Source: Agriotes lineatus (lineage: Eukaryota; Arthropoda; Insecta; Coleoptera; Elateridae). From it: a DNA stretch of 64,000 nucleotides. Numbering within the stretch: the first letter of the stretch is position 1; every line of letters starts with the position of its first letter. Where the stretch lies: positions 62,001 through 126,000 of the forward strand of contig CALNHX010002822.1 of assembly GCA_940337035.1 (NCBI GenBank), in the 5' to 3' direction. The notes beneath the pieces were generated by a model, which searched no databases, was not told the origin of the DNA, and worked only from the letters and a program-made list of their open reading frames with translations. Shown here piece by piece: positions 45,759-55,048 of this stretch. The position numbers and the translations under genes are program-made.

Positions 45759-47829
45759 CAGAGGTTACAGAAAAACTCTGAGCTTCTTTTTTGAATTCTG
45801 GAAGATCAGCAAGAACATGTTTGGAAGTAGGCATAGAGACAACGAATCGACCATTCGCTTCTCGTTGCGTATTTTGCACGAAATGTGCCTCACAGGCGTT
45901 CTCTTCATTTGTGCGGACCTTTTCCTCTGGGTAATGTTCGAGTTGCCAAAACCTAGCAATGGGGTCAGAAGCATCCTCGATCGTGCTAAGATTGCAATGT
46001 ACAGGGTACGCAGAAGGGGGGCCTGTAGGGCCAGAAACAATCCAGCCAAAGCGAGTTTTTTGGAGGATGGGAAGATTTGGGCCTAGACCAATTTGTCCAA
46101 TACAAAGGAGCTGCCAGAAAATGGGCGAACCAATCAGAATGTCGATGGTGCCCGGTTGGTCGTAGGACAGATCTGATAACTTGATGTTATCAGGAACCTT
46201 GAAACTGTTTCGCTGGACGCGAAAACTTGGGGTTGTACCTGTAATCTCATCGAGAACAAGACAGGATAGACCAATACTGTATGAGGTGTGAGGGGCTTGC
46301 AGCTTGATATCACACCTAGCTTTGATTTGAGAAGTAGCTTTACTTAAGCCAGAAACAGTAACGTTGACTTCGCGAGTTGGAAGCTTCAACCTTTTACACA
46401 AATCTGAACGTATGAAGTTCGATTGGGAACCGGAATCCAGCAGGATTCGCACAACATGAGGCGTGCCATCATCAGCGATGAGTTTAGCGGTAGCCGTAGG
46501 TAAGAGTACCTGAAAAGCATTCGAACAGAATGCCGAAATCGATTGATTTACTTCAACAGGGGTTTCTGCCGACATCGCAGATCCTGGTTGAGTAGAAGAA
46601 GCATTTTGAAGTTTATCCTCATGAAGAAGGGTGTTGTGCCTTGATTTGCACTTTCTACACGTATATTTGGAGCTACAGCGGCTCGAAAGGTGACCCTGAG
46701 TTAGGCAATTAAAGCATACACAGAGCTCTTTTGCCTTTGAATTTCTGTCAAGAGAAGACAGCTTGACAAACTTATCGCATTTGTACAAGGGATGAGATCC
46801 TTTACAAAGTGGACACGAAGGGGTACCTGACACAAATGATTTCGAATGTACCTTGGAAGACTTTTCGGGTACAAGCTTAATATTTTTTACCTCTAGAGTT
46901 TCTAGAAGATTTGCTGTGTTTTGTAAAAATTCCTTGAACTCGTCAAGATGAGGCAGGTCAGAACTTGACCGGTTTCTAAGGACCTCCCATTCACGGAATG
47001 TAGTGGGGTCCAGTTTTTTAGAAACGACATAAATAATAACAACATCAAGAAGCTCGCTTTTGGTAGCTAATGATTTGATTGCTGCAAAATGTGTGAATAA
47101 CATATCGCTAATCGTACGTAATTTAGTTGCAGATTCCTTACTGCACGATTCAAGTTCGAATATAGCATTGAGGTGGTTATGAATCAGAATTTTTGGATCA
47201 TTGTAACGATTACACAATGCATCCCAAGCTAGAATATAATTACTCGCAGTAAACTCTAAACTTTTTATAATTTGGCTTGCATCACCCTGTAAACTAGCCT
47301 TTAAGTAATGCAGCTTTTGAATATTAGTCAGCGTTTGATTCTCATGAATTAAACTAATAAAAATCTCACGAAATTCCAACCACTCTGACACGTTCCCTGA
47401 ATATTTGGGAATCGAGATGGTAGGAAGGCGTACAGCTCGATTATTGCAATGCGAACTGCAGCTTGAATGCCCTGATCTCACGCTACCGTTGGGAGATCCA
47501 GAACGATCTGGTGCAACATCAGACTGTTTGTTGTATTCATTAATCAAATATTTAGCTTGTGAGATTGCAAGAAAATAAGAGTCTTCAAATTCGACTTGTT
47601 GCTGCATTTCAGATTCTGTATCCTTACTGTTTTCTAAAATTTGTTCATGAACCGCATAATATTCCGATAGCACGGTGGCTATAGCATCCAATCTTTCTTG
47701 CAATTGAATAATTTGAGTGCTAGATAAGAATTGATCTTCGTCCTGAATTGTTTGCAAAGATTGCACGTAATTTGCGAAACGCGTAAGCTTGCCTTTGATA
47801 GAGCCTCGTACTCTTACAAGCGGATCCAT
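45625..47829 (-). CDS. BEL/Pao element A Gag and aspartic protease (734 codons, open)
   Basis: Starts MDPLVRVRGS at 47829. The first half is the BEL-type Gag region (LPTISIPKYSGNVSEWLEFR, NIQKLHYLKASLQGDA). Three Cys/His knuckles follow at about residues 338 (CPLCKGSHPLYKC), 370 (CFNCLTQGHLSSRC) and 392 (CRKCKSRH). The protease has ILLDSGSQSNFI at about residue 465, with the DSG active-site triad, and the region after it shows IDILIGSPIFWQL and TRFGWIVSG. The reverse transcriptase that should follow is deleted. The last about 50 codons are out-of-frame reading of the linker before integrase. Confidence 0.9.
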   Translation of the reverse strand: MDPLVRVRGSIKGKLTRFANYVQSLQTIQDEDQFLSSTQIIQLQERLDAIATVLSEYYAVHEQILENSKDTESEMQQQVEFEDSYFLAISQAKYLINEYNKQSDVAPDRSGSPNGSVRSGHSSCSSHCNNRAVRLPTISIPKYSGNVSEWLEFREIFISLIHENQTLTNIQKLHYLKASLQGDASQIIKSLEFTASNYILAWDALCNRYNDPKILIHNHLNAIFELESCSKESATKLRTISDMLFTHFAAIKSLATKSELLDVVIIYVVSKKLDPTTFREWEVLRNRSSSDLPHLDEFKEFLQNTANLLETLEVKNIKLVPEKSSKVHSKSFVSGTPSCPLCKGSHPLYKCDKFVKLSSLDRNSKAKELCVCFNCLTQGHLSSRCSSKYTCRKCKSRHNTLLHEDKLQNASSTQPGSAMSAETPVEVNQSISAFCSNAFQVLLPTATAKLIADDGTPHVVRILLDSGSQSNFIRSDLCKRLKLPTREVNVTVSGLSKATSQIKARCDIKLQAPHTSYSIGLSCLVLDEITGTTPSFRVQRNSFKVPDNIKLSDLSYDQPGTIDILIGSPIFWQLLCIGQIGLGPNLPILQKTRFGWIVSGPTGPPSAYPVHCNLSTIEDASDPIARFWQLEHYPEEKVRTNEENACEAHFVQNTQREANGRFVVSMPTSKHVLADLPEFKKEAQSFSVTSVEPFPFNQYSSLARLQRVTAYCFRFYNNARTLKAARLLWAPFCR

Positions 47830-48424
47830 AATTGTTGAAATTAAAACAATTTAACAGATCGAACCAACTTTCGTACGCTACTGGTACGGAATTTTGTTTA
47901 CAACGCAAGACAGCCTTGATAACGACGCGAGATTAACTTGGCGCGACGCAGAAAACGGCCCTGGTACAACGCGAGATTAACTTGGTGCTATTCGACTGCA
48001 ATATGAAACATGCAGGGGATATTGCCTCACGAATCAAACGAAGTAGCTTAGCATTTCACGCAATTAAAATGTTTATATGACTCAAACCATTTGTTTACGC
48101 AATAATACGCAGCTGAAATTATGCACATGCAGAGACACAGATGATAGAAAACCAAATTCATGCATAGGAAATCTCACAAAAGAAATTAGGCTTACATTGA
48201 TATTGTTGTGTGTGCCGCCTTTTCCTTGTTGTGGCTTGAACTGCCGTCTCGTCTGCAGCTGCAATGCACACCTGCACGAACTTGGCGTTTGGCTTTCTCG
48301 CTCCTACGTTTATAGCACCGTCTGCTCTCTTCCTTCCTCTCGTTAGGGACGGATTTAACACGATTGAAACTGCGTGTTGTACTTACTTGCCCTGTTTAGG
48401 CTGCTTTTCCGGGCCGATGGACCA

Positions 48425-48441
48425 TGCGGCTCGAAGGAACA
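48425..48441 (-). other. Primer binding site of BEL/Pao element A (tRNA-Tyr-like)
   Basis: Directly inside the 5' LTR the minus strand reads TGTTCCTTCGAGCCGCA. It resembles TGGTCCTTCGAGCCGGA, the complement of the 3' end of insect tRNA-Tyr (CCGGCTCGAAGGACCA), with few differences. The plus-strand BEL/Pao element at 51166 has the unmodified form. Confidence 0.6.
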
Positions 48442-48442
48442 A

Positions 48443-48772
48443 TGTTGGGGAGCCTCTCAGTTTTCCGTTATGTTTGGAAAATTCCTGATTGCTAGCTCGC
48501 CTTGGACGTTAATGGACTGTATTGATTTTCTTTACTAAATTATACACACGTTGAAAGCAAAGTAGGTAATTTATTCGCAATAAATTAGTACACAAACATT
48601 TGAACATTTAAACAAAGAATTAACGTTTCTCGGTGTGGACCGGTTCGCGTGCTGCCACGTTGACAGACGGAACGTAAGTGGCGACGACAGGCGCGATCCA
48701 AGAATTCTGAAATGCGCATAGTACAACGCACAACTACAAGCGAGGCGGCACAATTTTATGAAACACTTAACA
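48443..48772 (-). repeat. 5' LTR of BEL/Pao element A
   Basis: About 330 bp, direct copy of 43738-44069, with TGTTGGGGAGC and CACTTAACA ends. It abuts the terminal repeat of the next element, which begins one or two bases later. Confidence 0.9.
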
Positions 48773-48773
48773 C

Positions 48774-50571
48774 CAGTCATTTGGTTCTAAAAATAGAGGT
48801 TACTTGGAAAGTTTACCGGGAGTTTTGAAAATGGGTAATATTTTATATTTCGATGTGCTCTTTCCGAATTTCAACTTTGCCACCTCGTATCTTTGCCGCT
48901 CGCGCCGCCATATTGGAAAAATGGCGCCTAAAATCAGTTTTTGGACAATATCTTCTTTCCGACTCATTTCACGATAGAAACATTTATATATAATGAAACT
49001 AGAGAAAATATCCTACAATTTATGTAATAACTTTTTATTCGTAAAATCAATAGTTTTGGTGTACGAGCGCCACAAACCATTATACATCTACGCCAACCCG
49101 TGACATATAATTTTAACTGATTACATTTCTGAATATGAGGAGCGATCCCGACGATCACGAAAAACTGCTTCAGTAGACATACTTTTTGACGGGGCAATGA
49201 TGCAAACAAGAACCGCCTCATTGGAATGTTGAAGACAACATTTGAAGCTGAGGACTTCATGGTCAAACAAGCCACGGAAGATGCGGATACGCTAATAATA
49301 ATCAATACCGCAATAAGCGTTTCATCGGCATTTGATTTCGTAATAGTTGTCGGCTTATTCATTTGACGGCTCTACCTACGCGTTCAAACATATATATTCT
49401 GAAACCAGGAAAAGGAAAATGTCGCAACCAATATATTCAACAAAAAGTATCATAGATAAAACATCCGCAGGTATTCAAAAATCCAAATGCTGATCAAGAG
49501 ATCATTGCTAAAGCTGGAGAACGCTTCCTTCTTGAATTATACAGTTACAGTAATGTGAAAAGTAAGAAAAGTATGTCTTGAAACAACTATAGATATGCAT
49601 GCTTCACAACATCAGCATATAAAAGTAAATTTAATATTGCGTCGCTACCACCAACAGAAGCAGCAGCACTACAACATTCTTTCCGAACCTATCACCAGGT
49701 TCAGCAGTGGTATGGGAATGAACAAAATGCAGAGCAATGGGGATGGAAAAGAAACAAAAACGGGATAATTCTTGTCACCACACTCGAACTCCAAGCTCCG
49801 GAAAGCTTGTTAAAACTTATTTGTTGCAAATGCAAAAAGAGATGTCAGAAAGCCTGTGGATGCAGAAAGGCTGGGTTAAAGTGCTCCGTTATATGCACGA
49901 ATTGTAGTGGTACCTGTGATAACTCGCAAGTTTCATTACAAGATAGCGATGAAGAGGAAGAAACGGAGACTATTTTCGAGCAAACGTACGGTGAAATCGA
50001 GAACGAAGAGGATTGCGATGAAACTGATCTTCCCATGGTGGATGATGTGGAAGAAATTTTGGTCTGTGACGTTTCGATCGGTACTAAAGACAATTAACTC
50101 GCAACACCTGGTCCATCAAGAACAGCGAAGCGAAGGAGAATGCACTAAATTTTGGAATAGTGAATTGCATGTGGATTAGGCCTACTGGGGATACCACGAT
50201 AAAAAACCGCGCCGTTTACTCTACCTCAAGGTCGTGTGGAAATGAGTTTTTTGGCCAAAACGCGTGTTGAACTACACTTTGCGGTGCTCGTACGCCAAAA
50301 CTATGGATTTTACAAAAAAAAAATATTACGTAAATTGTAGGAAATTTTCTCTAGTTTCATTTTGTATATAAATGTTTTTATCGTGAAATGGGTCGGAAAG
50401 GAGATACTGTCAAAAAACTGCTTTTAAGCGCCATTTCTCCAATATGACGGCGCGAGCGGCAAAGATACGAGGTGGCAACGTTGAAATTCGGAAAGAGCAC
50501 ATCGAAATCTGTAAAATTACCCATTTTCAAAACTCCCAGAAAACTTTCCAGGTGAAACTACCAAATGACTG
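48774..50571 (+). mobile_element. 1.8-kb element with about 300-bp terminal inverted repeats and a PIN-like/CXC gene
   Basis: The left arm (48774 to about 49075) and right arm (about 50278-50571) are near-perfect reverse complements. Outer ends read CAGTCATTTGG and CCAAATGACTG, and TA follows the right end. Shared arm words include GATTTCGATGTGCTCTTTCC/ATTTCGATGTGCTCTTTCC, GCCACCTCGTATCTTTGCCG and AGTTTTGG-GTACGAGC. Between the arms lies a broken plus-strand gene (49129-50097). The left flank has been replaced by the LTR of BEL/Pao element A. The superfamily is not clear to me. Confidence 0.85.
49129..50097 (+). pseudogene. PIN-like nuclease/CXC-cysteine protein of a long-TIR element, degraded
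   Basis: The plus strand reads pieces of one protein type over several frames. From 49129: SEYEERSRRSRKTASVDILF; then NKNRLIGMLKTTFEAEDF; then VKQATEDADTLIIINTAI and SAFDFVIVVG, which look like acidic blocks of a PIN/FEN1-like nuclease fold. From about 49486: ADQEIIAKAGERFLLELYSY, a stop, NNYRYACF, IASLPPTEAAALQHSFRTYH, QVQQWYGN and EQWGW. The last open frame (49807-50097) has nine cysteines (CCKCKKRCQKACGCRKAGLK and CSVICTNCSGTC), like the tesmin/TSO1 CXC domain, and an acidic tail. The middle part expected after VVG is deleted. Similar proteins are common in insect genomes, usually unannotated. The nuclease reading is inference. Confidence 0.7.
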
Positions 50572-50592
50572 TACTATTGGGATTTTATCTAT

Positions 50593-51157
50593 TGTTTGAT
50601 TCACACAGATGCGTGCATCAAAACCTTTTTGATTATAATTAATCACGTAATTCAAGTCATAACTGTTTTATCTCATTCAAAGGTCGTGGTAAAGCCAAAT
50701 TTGCATCTTGCCGTATTTGTTTGCCTCTGTTAATGTTGGAAAGGAATTTGTAAGCTTCCCTTAATGGCTTTAAAGCGGATGGATACATTTTCTACTAGAA
50801 CTTAAGCCGACTTAGCATATTTGGGAATCATGGGTTTATGGATTTCGTTCAATTGCCTCATTGAGAGAGCTTAGCATTAAGGTTTCTTAGAATAAGCATT
50901 TTTCCTAAATAACGTGCGATGCTCCGATTGGCTACGCAGGATCGCCTCAGCCAATAGTGTTTGAGCTTGCCCCTCCTTGAATTGGCGAGTTCGTCTCGCT
51001 GTAAATTCAGAGTTAGTTAGATCCAGAGCCTCGAGGAAGCAAGTTCAGCTATGCTTTGTGCTAGTTTGCGTTTCGGTCTAACTCCCTGGTAAAGACGTTT
51101 CCAGGTTGTTTTGTGTTACGGTTACGCGCAATTCGCTATTTACGCGTGGCCAATCCA
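50593..51157 (+). repeat. 5' LTR of BEL/Pao element B
   Basis: 565 bp, starts TGTTTGATTCACACAGATGC and ends GTGGCCAATCCA, nearly identical to 56174-56738. The U3/R/U5 borders could not be fixed. Confidence 0.95.
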
Positions 51158-51165
51158 AAAAACAT

Positions 51166-51182
51166 TGGTCCTTCGAGCCGGA
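51166..51182 (+). other. Primer binding site of BEL/Pao element B (tRNA-Tyr)
   Basis: TGGTCCTTCGAGCCGGA, eight bases after the LTR, is complementary to the 3' end of insect tRNA-Tyr (TCCGGCTCGAAGGACCA). The match is complete over 17 bases as I recall that tRNA. Confidence 0.75.
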
Positions 51183-51458
51183 TGTGGAAGAAGCTAAAAA
51201 ACGCGAGTGTACAAGTTTCCAGTAGCTGGTGGATGCAATTGCTCCAACATCGTTTCGTCGGAGAGCGTCAAGAAGCTTCGCCAACACCAGGAAATTCAAC
51301 CATCGAGAGCTTACACCGAGTCCAGGTCCCACGTCAAGCGGCAGCGATCGGCAGCGGGTTGGTTTTCTGTTCGTCAAGAAGTTACTACGTTCTCAAATCA
51401 AAAGTAAGTCCTTTTCCATTACACCTTCGTTTAGTGCTGTTTTTTGCTTGTGTCAGTC

Positions 51459-54128
51459 ATGGTGGAAACTCGTTCGACATCAGCGGTCATGTCGGAAACT
51501 CGCACTTTAACCACTCGTTGCAAATTCATAAAAGCCCAAGTAGATCGTTTCAAAACTCTATTTCATAGAATTTCTTCGTCCAGCCCCGTGAAGGCTCACG
51601 AGGTCGGCAACTTGTCAGAAGAGTTTAGTTGTTTCCAAAATTTGTTGGATGAGTATAAGAAGTCAATGGAGGGCCTAATGGAGGCCGACGCTGAAAACTT
51701 TGATGAACTTTTCAATGAATTTGACTCTTTTATGACTCATTTTAGCGAGATTAGTAGCGCAGTAAAGGAATTCTTATCAAAAAATAAGATCAGTTCGGGT
51801 ATAAAACCGAATGTAGGTCAAAATTCTTCGCAAAGTGGCCCTTCAGGAGAGCTCGCTGGATTAAGATTACCACCCTTAGATTTGCCTTCCTTTTCGGGGA
51901 AATTCGAGAATTGGGTTCAATTTCATGACTCCTTTACGTCGCTTATTCATAACAACGTTAATTTGACCAACGTTCAGAAATTTTACTATTTGATTTCTTC
52001 CCTTAAGGCAGAAGCTGCTAGTTCAATCTCGTCGTTAAAAGTTACCAACGATAACTATACCATTGCTTGGGACATTCTAGTCAAGCGATTTGAAAATAAG
52101 AAACTGATCGTAAAATCAAACATAAATGCGTTATTCAGTTTAGAGAACGTAAAAAAGGATTCACATTCGTCTGTTCAAAGGCTGCTCGATAGTGTAGTTA
52201 GAATTTTGGAAATTTTAAAGGCGTACGGGGAACCCACAGTCGACACCATACTAATACATATCATAGTTTCGAAGCTCAGCTCAGCAATGCAGACTGACTG
52301 GGAATTATGCAAACATGCCGGACAATTTCCTACTTTGCGAGAGTTGTTAGATTTTTTAGAGAGCAAAAGTCACTTATTAGGTTCGCTGGAAGCTGCGAAA
52401 ATAGGTTCGAGTTTGGGAAATCAGGGATCCGAGCAAAAAAGTCATGCACGCGCTCATGTAGCCAGAGAGCAAGGTAATCACTCTTGTGATTTTTGCAAAA
52501 ATAGTAATCATTCGATTAGCGCTTGCGAATCATTCTCAAAATTGTCGGTAAACGCTCGTATCGAAGAGGCGCGTCGTTTGAAATTATGCAACAATTGTCT
52601 CAAGCCCGGACATTTCGTGGTAAAATGCACATCGTCGAGATGCCGCGTATGCAGAAAAAAGCACCATACTTTACTGTGTTTGCGTCCAAAGCGCGACGAG
52701 CACGAAAATACTTCGTCGCCGCGTCCTGGACCGCCAGAATCCAGCAGTGACGCACGGGAGGTCGGGGCCGTCTCCCCGAGCGAGGCACCCGTCGCATCCG
52801 TTTCAGCAGCTTGTAGCCGTCCTGCAATCGCGGCGCCAGCGCAAGTTTTATTGTCCACGGTTAGCGTATTCGTAGAAGGATCCTCCGGGTCATTTTCCCG
52901 GGCAAAAGCTCTTTTGGACCCCGGATCCCAACTTAACTTAGTTAGCGCCGACTTGTGTCAAAATTTGAAAATTGAGAAACGACGTAATATCACCTCACTG
53001 TCGGGTGTTGGTGCCAGGGCTCTGAACGCTGAATTCAGAGCAAACGTTCGAATCCGCTCCCGTAACGGGAAATACGAGGACATTTTGAGCTGTATTGTGT
53101 TAGACAAAATTACGGACCCTCTGCCGGCCCTTTCTTTCTCGTTGAGGGATTTGAAGATCCCACCAAACATTGTGCTAGCCGATTCAGATTGTAATACACC
53201 GGGAAAGATTGATCTTTTATTAGGCGCGAATGTCTTTTGGCAAGTGCTCTGTCAGGGACAGGTGAAATTGGGCCCAGAGAAGCCATTCTTAACAAAAACT
53301 CTTTTTGGTTGGGTTTTAGGCGGAAACATGAACATCGAAAATCGAGCGCTCATGCTTTCAAATAGAGTTCATTTAAGTGTAGCCGGCATCGAGCACGGCA
53401 TTCAGAGATTTTGGGAAATCGAGGGGGCTTACGGTTCATCAGGCCGACTCTCTGCTGATGACAAATTTTGCGAAGACCATTTTCAATCGACTACGAAACG
53501 GGCGTCGTCGGAGCCGCGTAGGTTCATCGTGAGCATACCTTTCAGGAAAGATGCTCCATCGCTGGGAGACTCGCGCGGTATAGCGTTAAAGCGTTTCTAT
53601 TCATTAGAAAACAAATTGTCAAAAAATCCCGAGTTGAAAACCGCGTATTCCGCATTTCTCAAAGAATACGAGTCGCTTGGTCACTTGAGCAAGGTGGACG
53701 ACGAAGCGAGCCTTCCTCATCCTAGGTTTTATTTACCACATTTGCCAGTCATAAAGGAGGACAGTTCAACGACCAAACATCGCGTTGTTTTTGACGGCAG
53801 TTGTGCGTCCTCCTCCGGAGTATCGCTTAACGACCTTCAACATAAGGGCCCAGTGGTCCAGCAGTCGTTGTTTGCAATTCTTTGTCGCTTTAGGCAATTC
53901 AAGTACGTGCTGAAAGCAGATTGCGCCAAAATGTATAGGCAAATTCTCGTGGACCCCTCGCAGACGCAATACCAATTAATTTTATGGCGTGACGACAAAA
54001 CCTCAGCGGTAAAATGCTTCAAATTATTAACGGTCACCTACGGTACTAATTCAGCCTCGTACCTAGCAACTAGGTGCTTGATACAAATCGCCCAGAAATC
54101 GAAGCATCGCTTCCAGAGGCCTCATTAA
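51459..54128 (+). CDS. BEL/Pao element B Gag-protease-reverse transcriptase (N-terminal part)
   Basis: The first ATG is at 51459 (MVETRSTSAV), giving about 889 residues. It starts with the BEL Gag region (LPPLDLPSFSGKFENWVQFH, NVQKFYYLISSLKAEA). Cys/His knuckles follow at about residue 342 (CDFCKNSNHSISAC), 377 (CNNCLKPGHFVVKC) and shortly after (CRVCRKKHH). The protease has ALLDPGSQLNLVS with Asp at residue 487, but the family DSG reads DPG (codon CCC for TCC), which probably kills protease activity. IDLLLGANVFWQ and TLFGWVLGG follow. Reverse transcriptase begins near residue 760 (TTKHRVVFDGS, LKADCAKMYRQI with the first catalytic Asp, TYGTNSASYLATRCL). A one-base frameshift near 54080 moves the rest to another frame. 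Confidence 0.92.
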   Translation: MVETRSTSAVMSETRTLTTRCKFIKAQVDRFKTLFHRISSSSPVKAHEVGNLSEEFSCFQNLLDEYKKSMEGLMEADAENFDELFNEFDSFMTHFSEISSAVKEFLSKNKISSGIKPNVGQNSSQSGPSGELAGLRLPPLDLPSFSGKFENWVQFHDSFTSLIHNNVNLTNVQKFYYLISSLKAEAASSISSLKVTNDNYTIAWDILVKRFENKKLIVKSNINALFSLENVKKDSHSSVQRLLDSVVRILEILKAYGEPTVDTILIHIIVSKLSSAMQTDWELCKHAGQFPTLRELLDFLESKSHLLGSLEAAKIGSSLGNQGSEQKSHARAHVAREQGNHSCDFCKNSNHSISACESFSKLSVNARIEEARRLKLCNNCLKPGHFVVKCTSSRCRVCRKKHHTLLCLRPKRDEHENTSSPRPGPPESSSDAREVGAVSPSEAPVASVSAACSRPAIAAPAQVLLSTVSVFVEGSSGSFSRAKALLDPGSQLNLVSADLCQNLKIEKRRNITSLSGVGARALNAEFRANVRIRSRNGKYEDILSCIVLDKITDPLPALSFSLRDLKIPPNIVLADSDCNTPGKIDLLLGANVFWQVLCQGQVKLGPEKPFLTKTLFGWVLGGNMNIENRALMLSNRVHLSVAGIEHGIQRFWEIEGAYGSSGRLSADDKFCEDHFQSTTKRASSEPRRFIVSIPFRKDAPSLGDSRGIALKRFYSLENKLSKNPELKTAYSAFLKEYESLGHLSKVDDEASLPHPRFYLPHLPVIKEDSSTTKHRVVFDGSCASSSGVSLNDLQHKGPVVQQSLFAILCRFRQFKYVLKADCAKMYRQILVDPSQTQYQLILWRDDKTSAVKCFKLLTVTYGTNSASYLATRCLIQIAQKSKHRFQRPH

Positions 54129-55038
54129 GAATTAGCCGGGATTTTTATGTAGATGACCTACTGACTGGTTTTGAAAATAGGGCGGAAGCCATAAAAACGC
54201 AATTCGAAATTAGTAGCGCTTTGTCGGGGTACGGGTTTGAATTGCGAAAGTGGGCATCCAACGACAGTGAAGTAGCTAGCGCCATTGGTGTAGATCGCGG
54301 CAGCGTAGAGCCCATTTCTTTGACGGAAGACGCCACGGAGAAAACTTCGGCATTTTTTGGGATACTCGGCGGGACGTGCTAAGTTACAGAGTGAACCCTA
54401 GCTGTTGCAAATCAGTTACCAAGCGGGCTATACTCTCTAGTATGGCTCAAGTATTCGATCCCTTGGGACTACTTGGTCCAAGCGTTCTAACTTTGAAACT
54501 TCTCGTGCAACGGCTTTGGCAGTTGAAGTTGTCATGGGACGAAACGGTGCCCATGGAGATGCGCTCCAGATACGACGAACTCCATTCTTCATTACGCTCT
54601 TTGGGCTCGTTGGCAATTCCGAGACGGGTAATTTGCGATGACATAAATTCGATAGATCTCCACGGATTTGTGGACGCGAGTTCTGTAGCCTATGGGTGCG
54701 CCGTGTATATACGTTGCGTTGACGCGCGCGGTAATGTCACCACCAATTTGCTTTGTGCTAAGTCAAGGGTCGCTCCATTAAAAACAATATCCTTGCCTCG
54801 TTTGGAGCTTTGCGCAGCCTTACTGTTGGCTCGTTTGATTAAAACTATACTCGATTCCTCCGCATTTAAATTTGACCGCGTGTACTATTGGTCGGACTCC
54901 ACCATAACTCTGCACTGGATAAATAAGGATGCGAGTAATTGGAAGACGTTCGTCGCGAACCGGGTGTCCGAGATTCACGAACTAAGCAATAGGAAGAATG
55001 GTTTCACGTGCGTACAAATTGCAACCTGTCCGATATAA
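54074..55038 (+). pseudogene. BEL/Pao element B reverse transcriptase active site and RNase H
   Basis: Continuation in two further frames. 54074-54382 has DFYVDDLLTG with the catalytic pair YVDD at 54146-54157 and SGYGFELRKWASN. 54376-55038 has SSMAQVFDPLGLLGPSVLTL, LHGFVDASSVAYGCAVYI (RNase H Asp), TISLPRLELCAALLLARL (Glu) and VYYWSDSTITLHWI (Asp). The overlaps at 54074/54128 and 54376/54382 mark one-base shifts; another shift follows at about 55040. Catalytic residues are present, so the damage is only to the reading frame. Confidence 0.9.
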
Positions 55039-55048
55039 TTAGCAGGGA

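Larger units (their letters stand above)
43738..48772 (-). mobile_element. BEL/Pao LTR retrotransposon A, internally deleted
   Basis: Two direct LTRs bracket gag-protease and integrase frames on the minus strand. The order (LTR, tRNA-Tyr-like primer site, Gag with zinc knuckles, aspartic protease, then integrase) is that of BEL/Pao elements. The whole reverse transcriptase and most of RNase H are absent: protease-side sequence runs directly into the YSSLARLQRVTAYCFRF block that normally lies between RNase H and integrase. A polypurine-like GGCGGGCGG precedes the 3' LTR (minus strand, about 44072-44085). No target duplication is visible. Confidence 0.9.

Noticed and set aside
45817..46165. Plus-strand frames of 89 and 68 codons inside the BEL/Pao element
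   Set aside because: They are shadows of the Gag-protease frame on the other strand.
43733..48777. Target duplication for BEL/Pao element A
   Set aside because: The flanking five bases (AGGTG and CCAGT) differ, so no duplication can be claimed.
48964..49362. 132-codon minus-strand frame between the inverted arms
   Set aside because: It is antisense to the arm and to the plus-strand PIN-like blocks (EDADTLI and neighbours), which carry the recognisable similarity.
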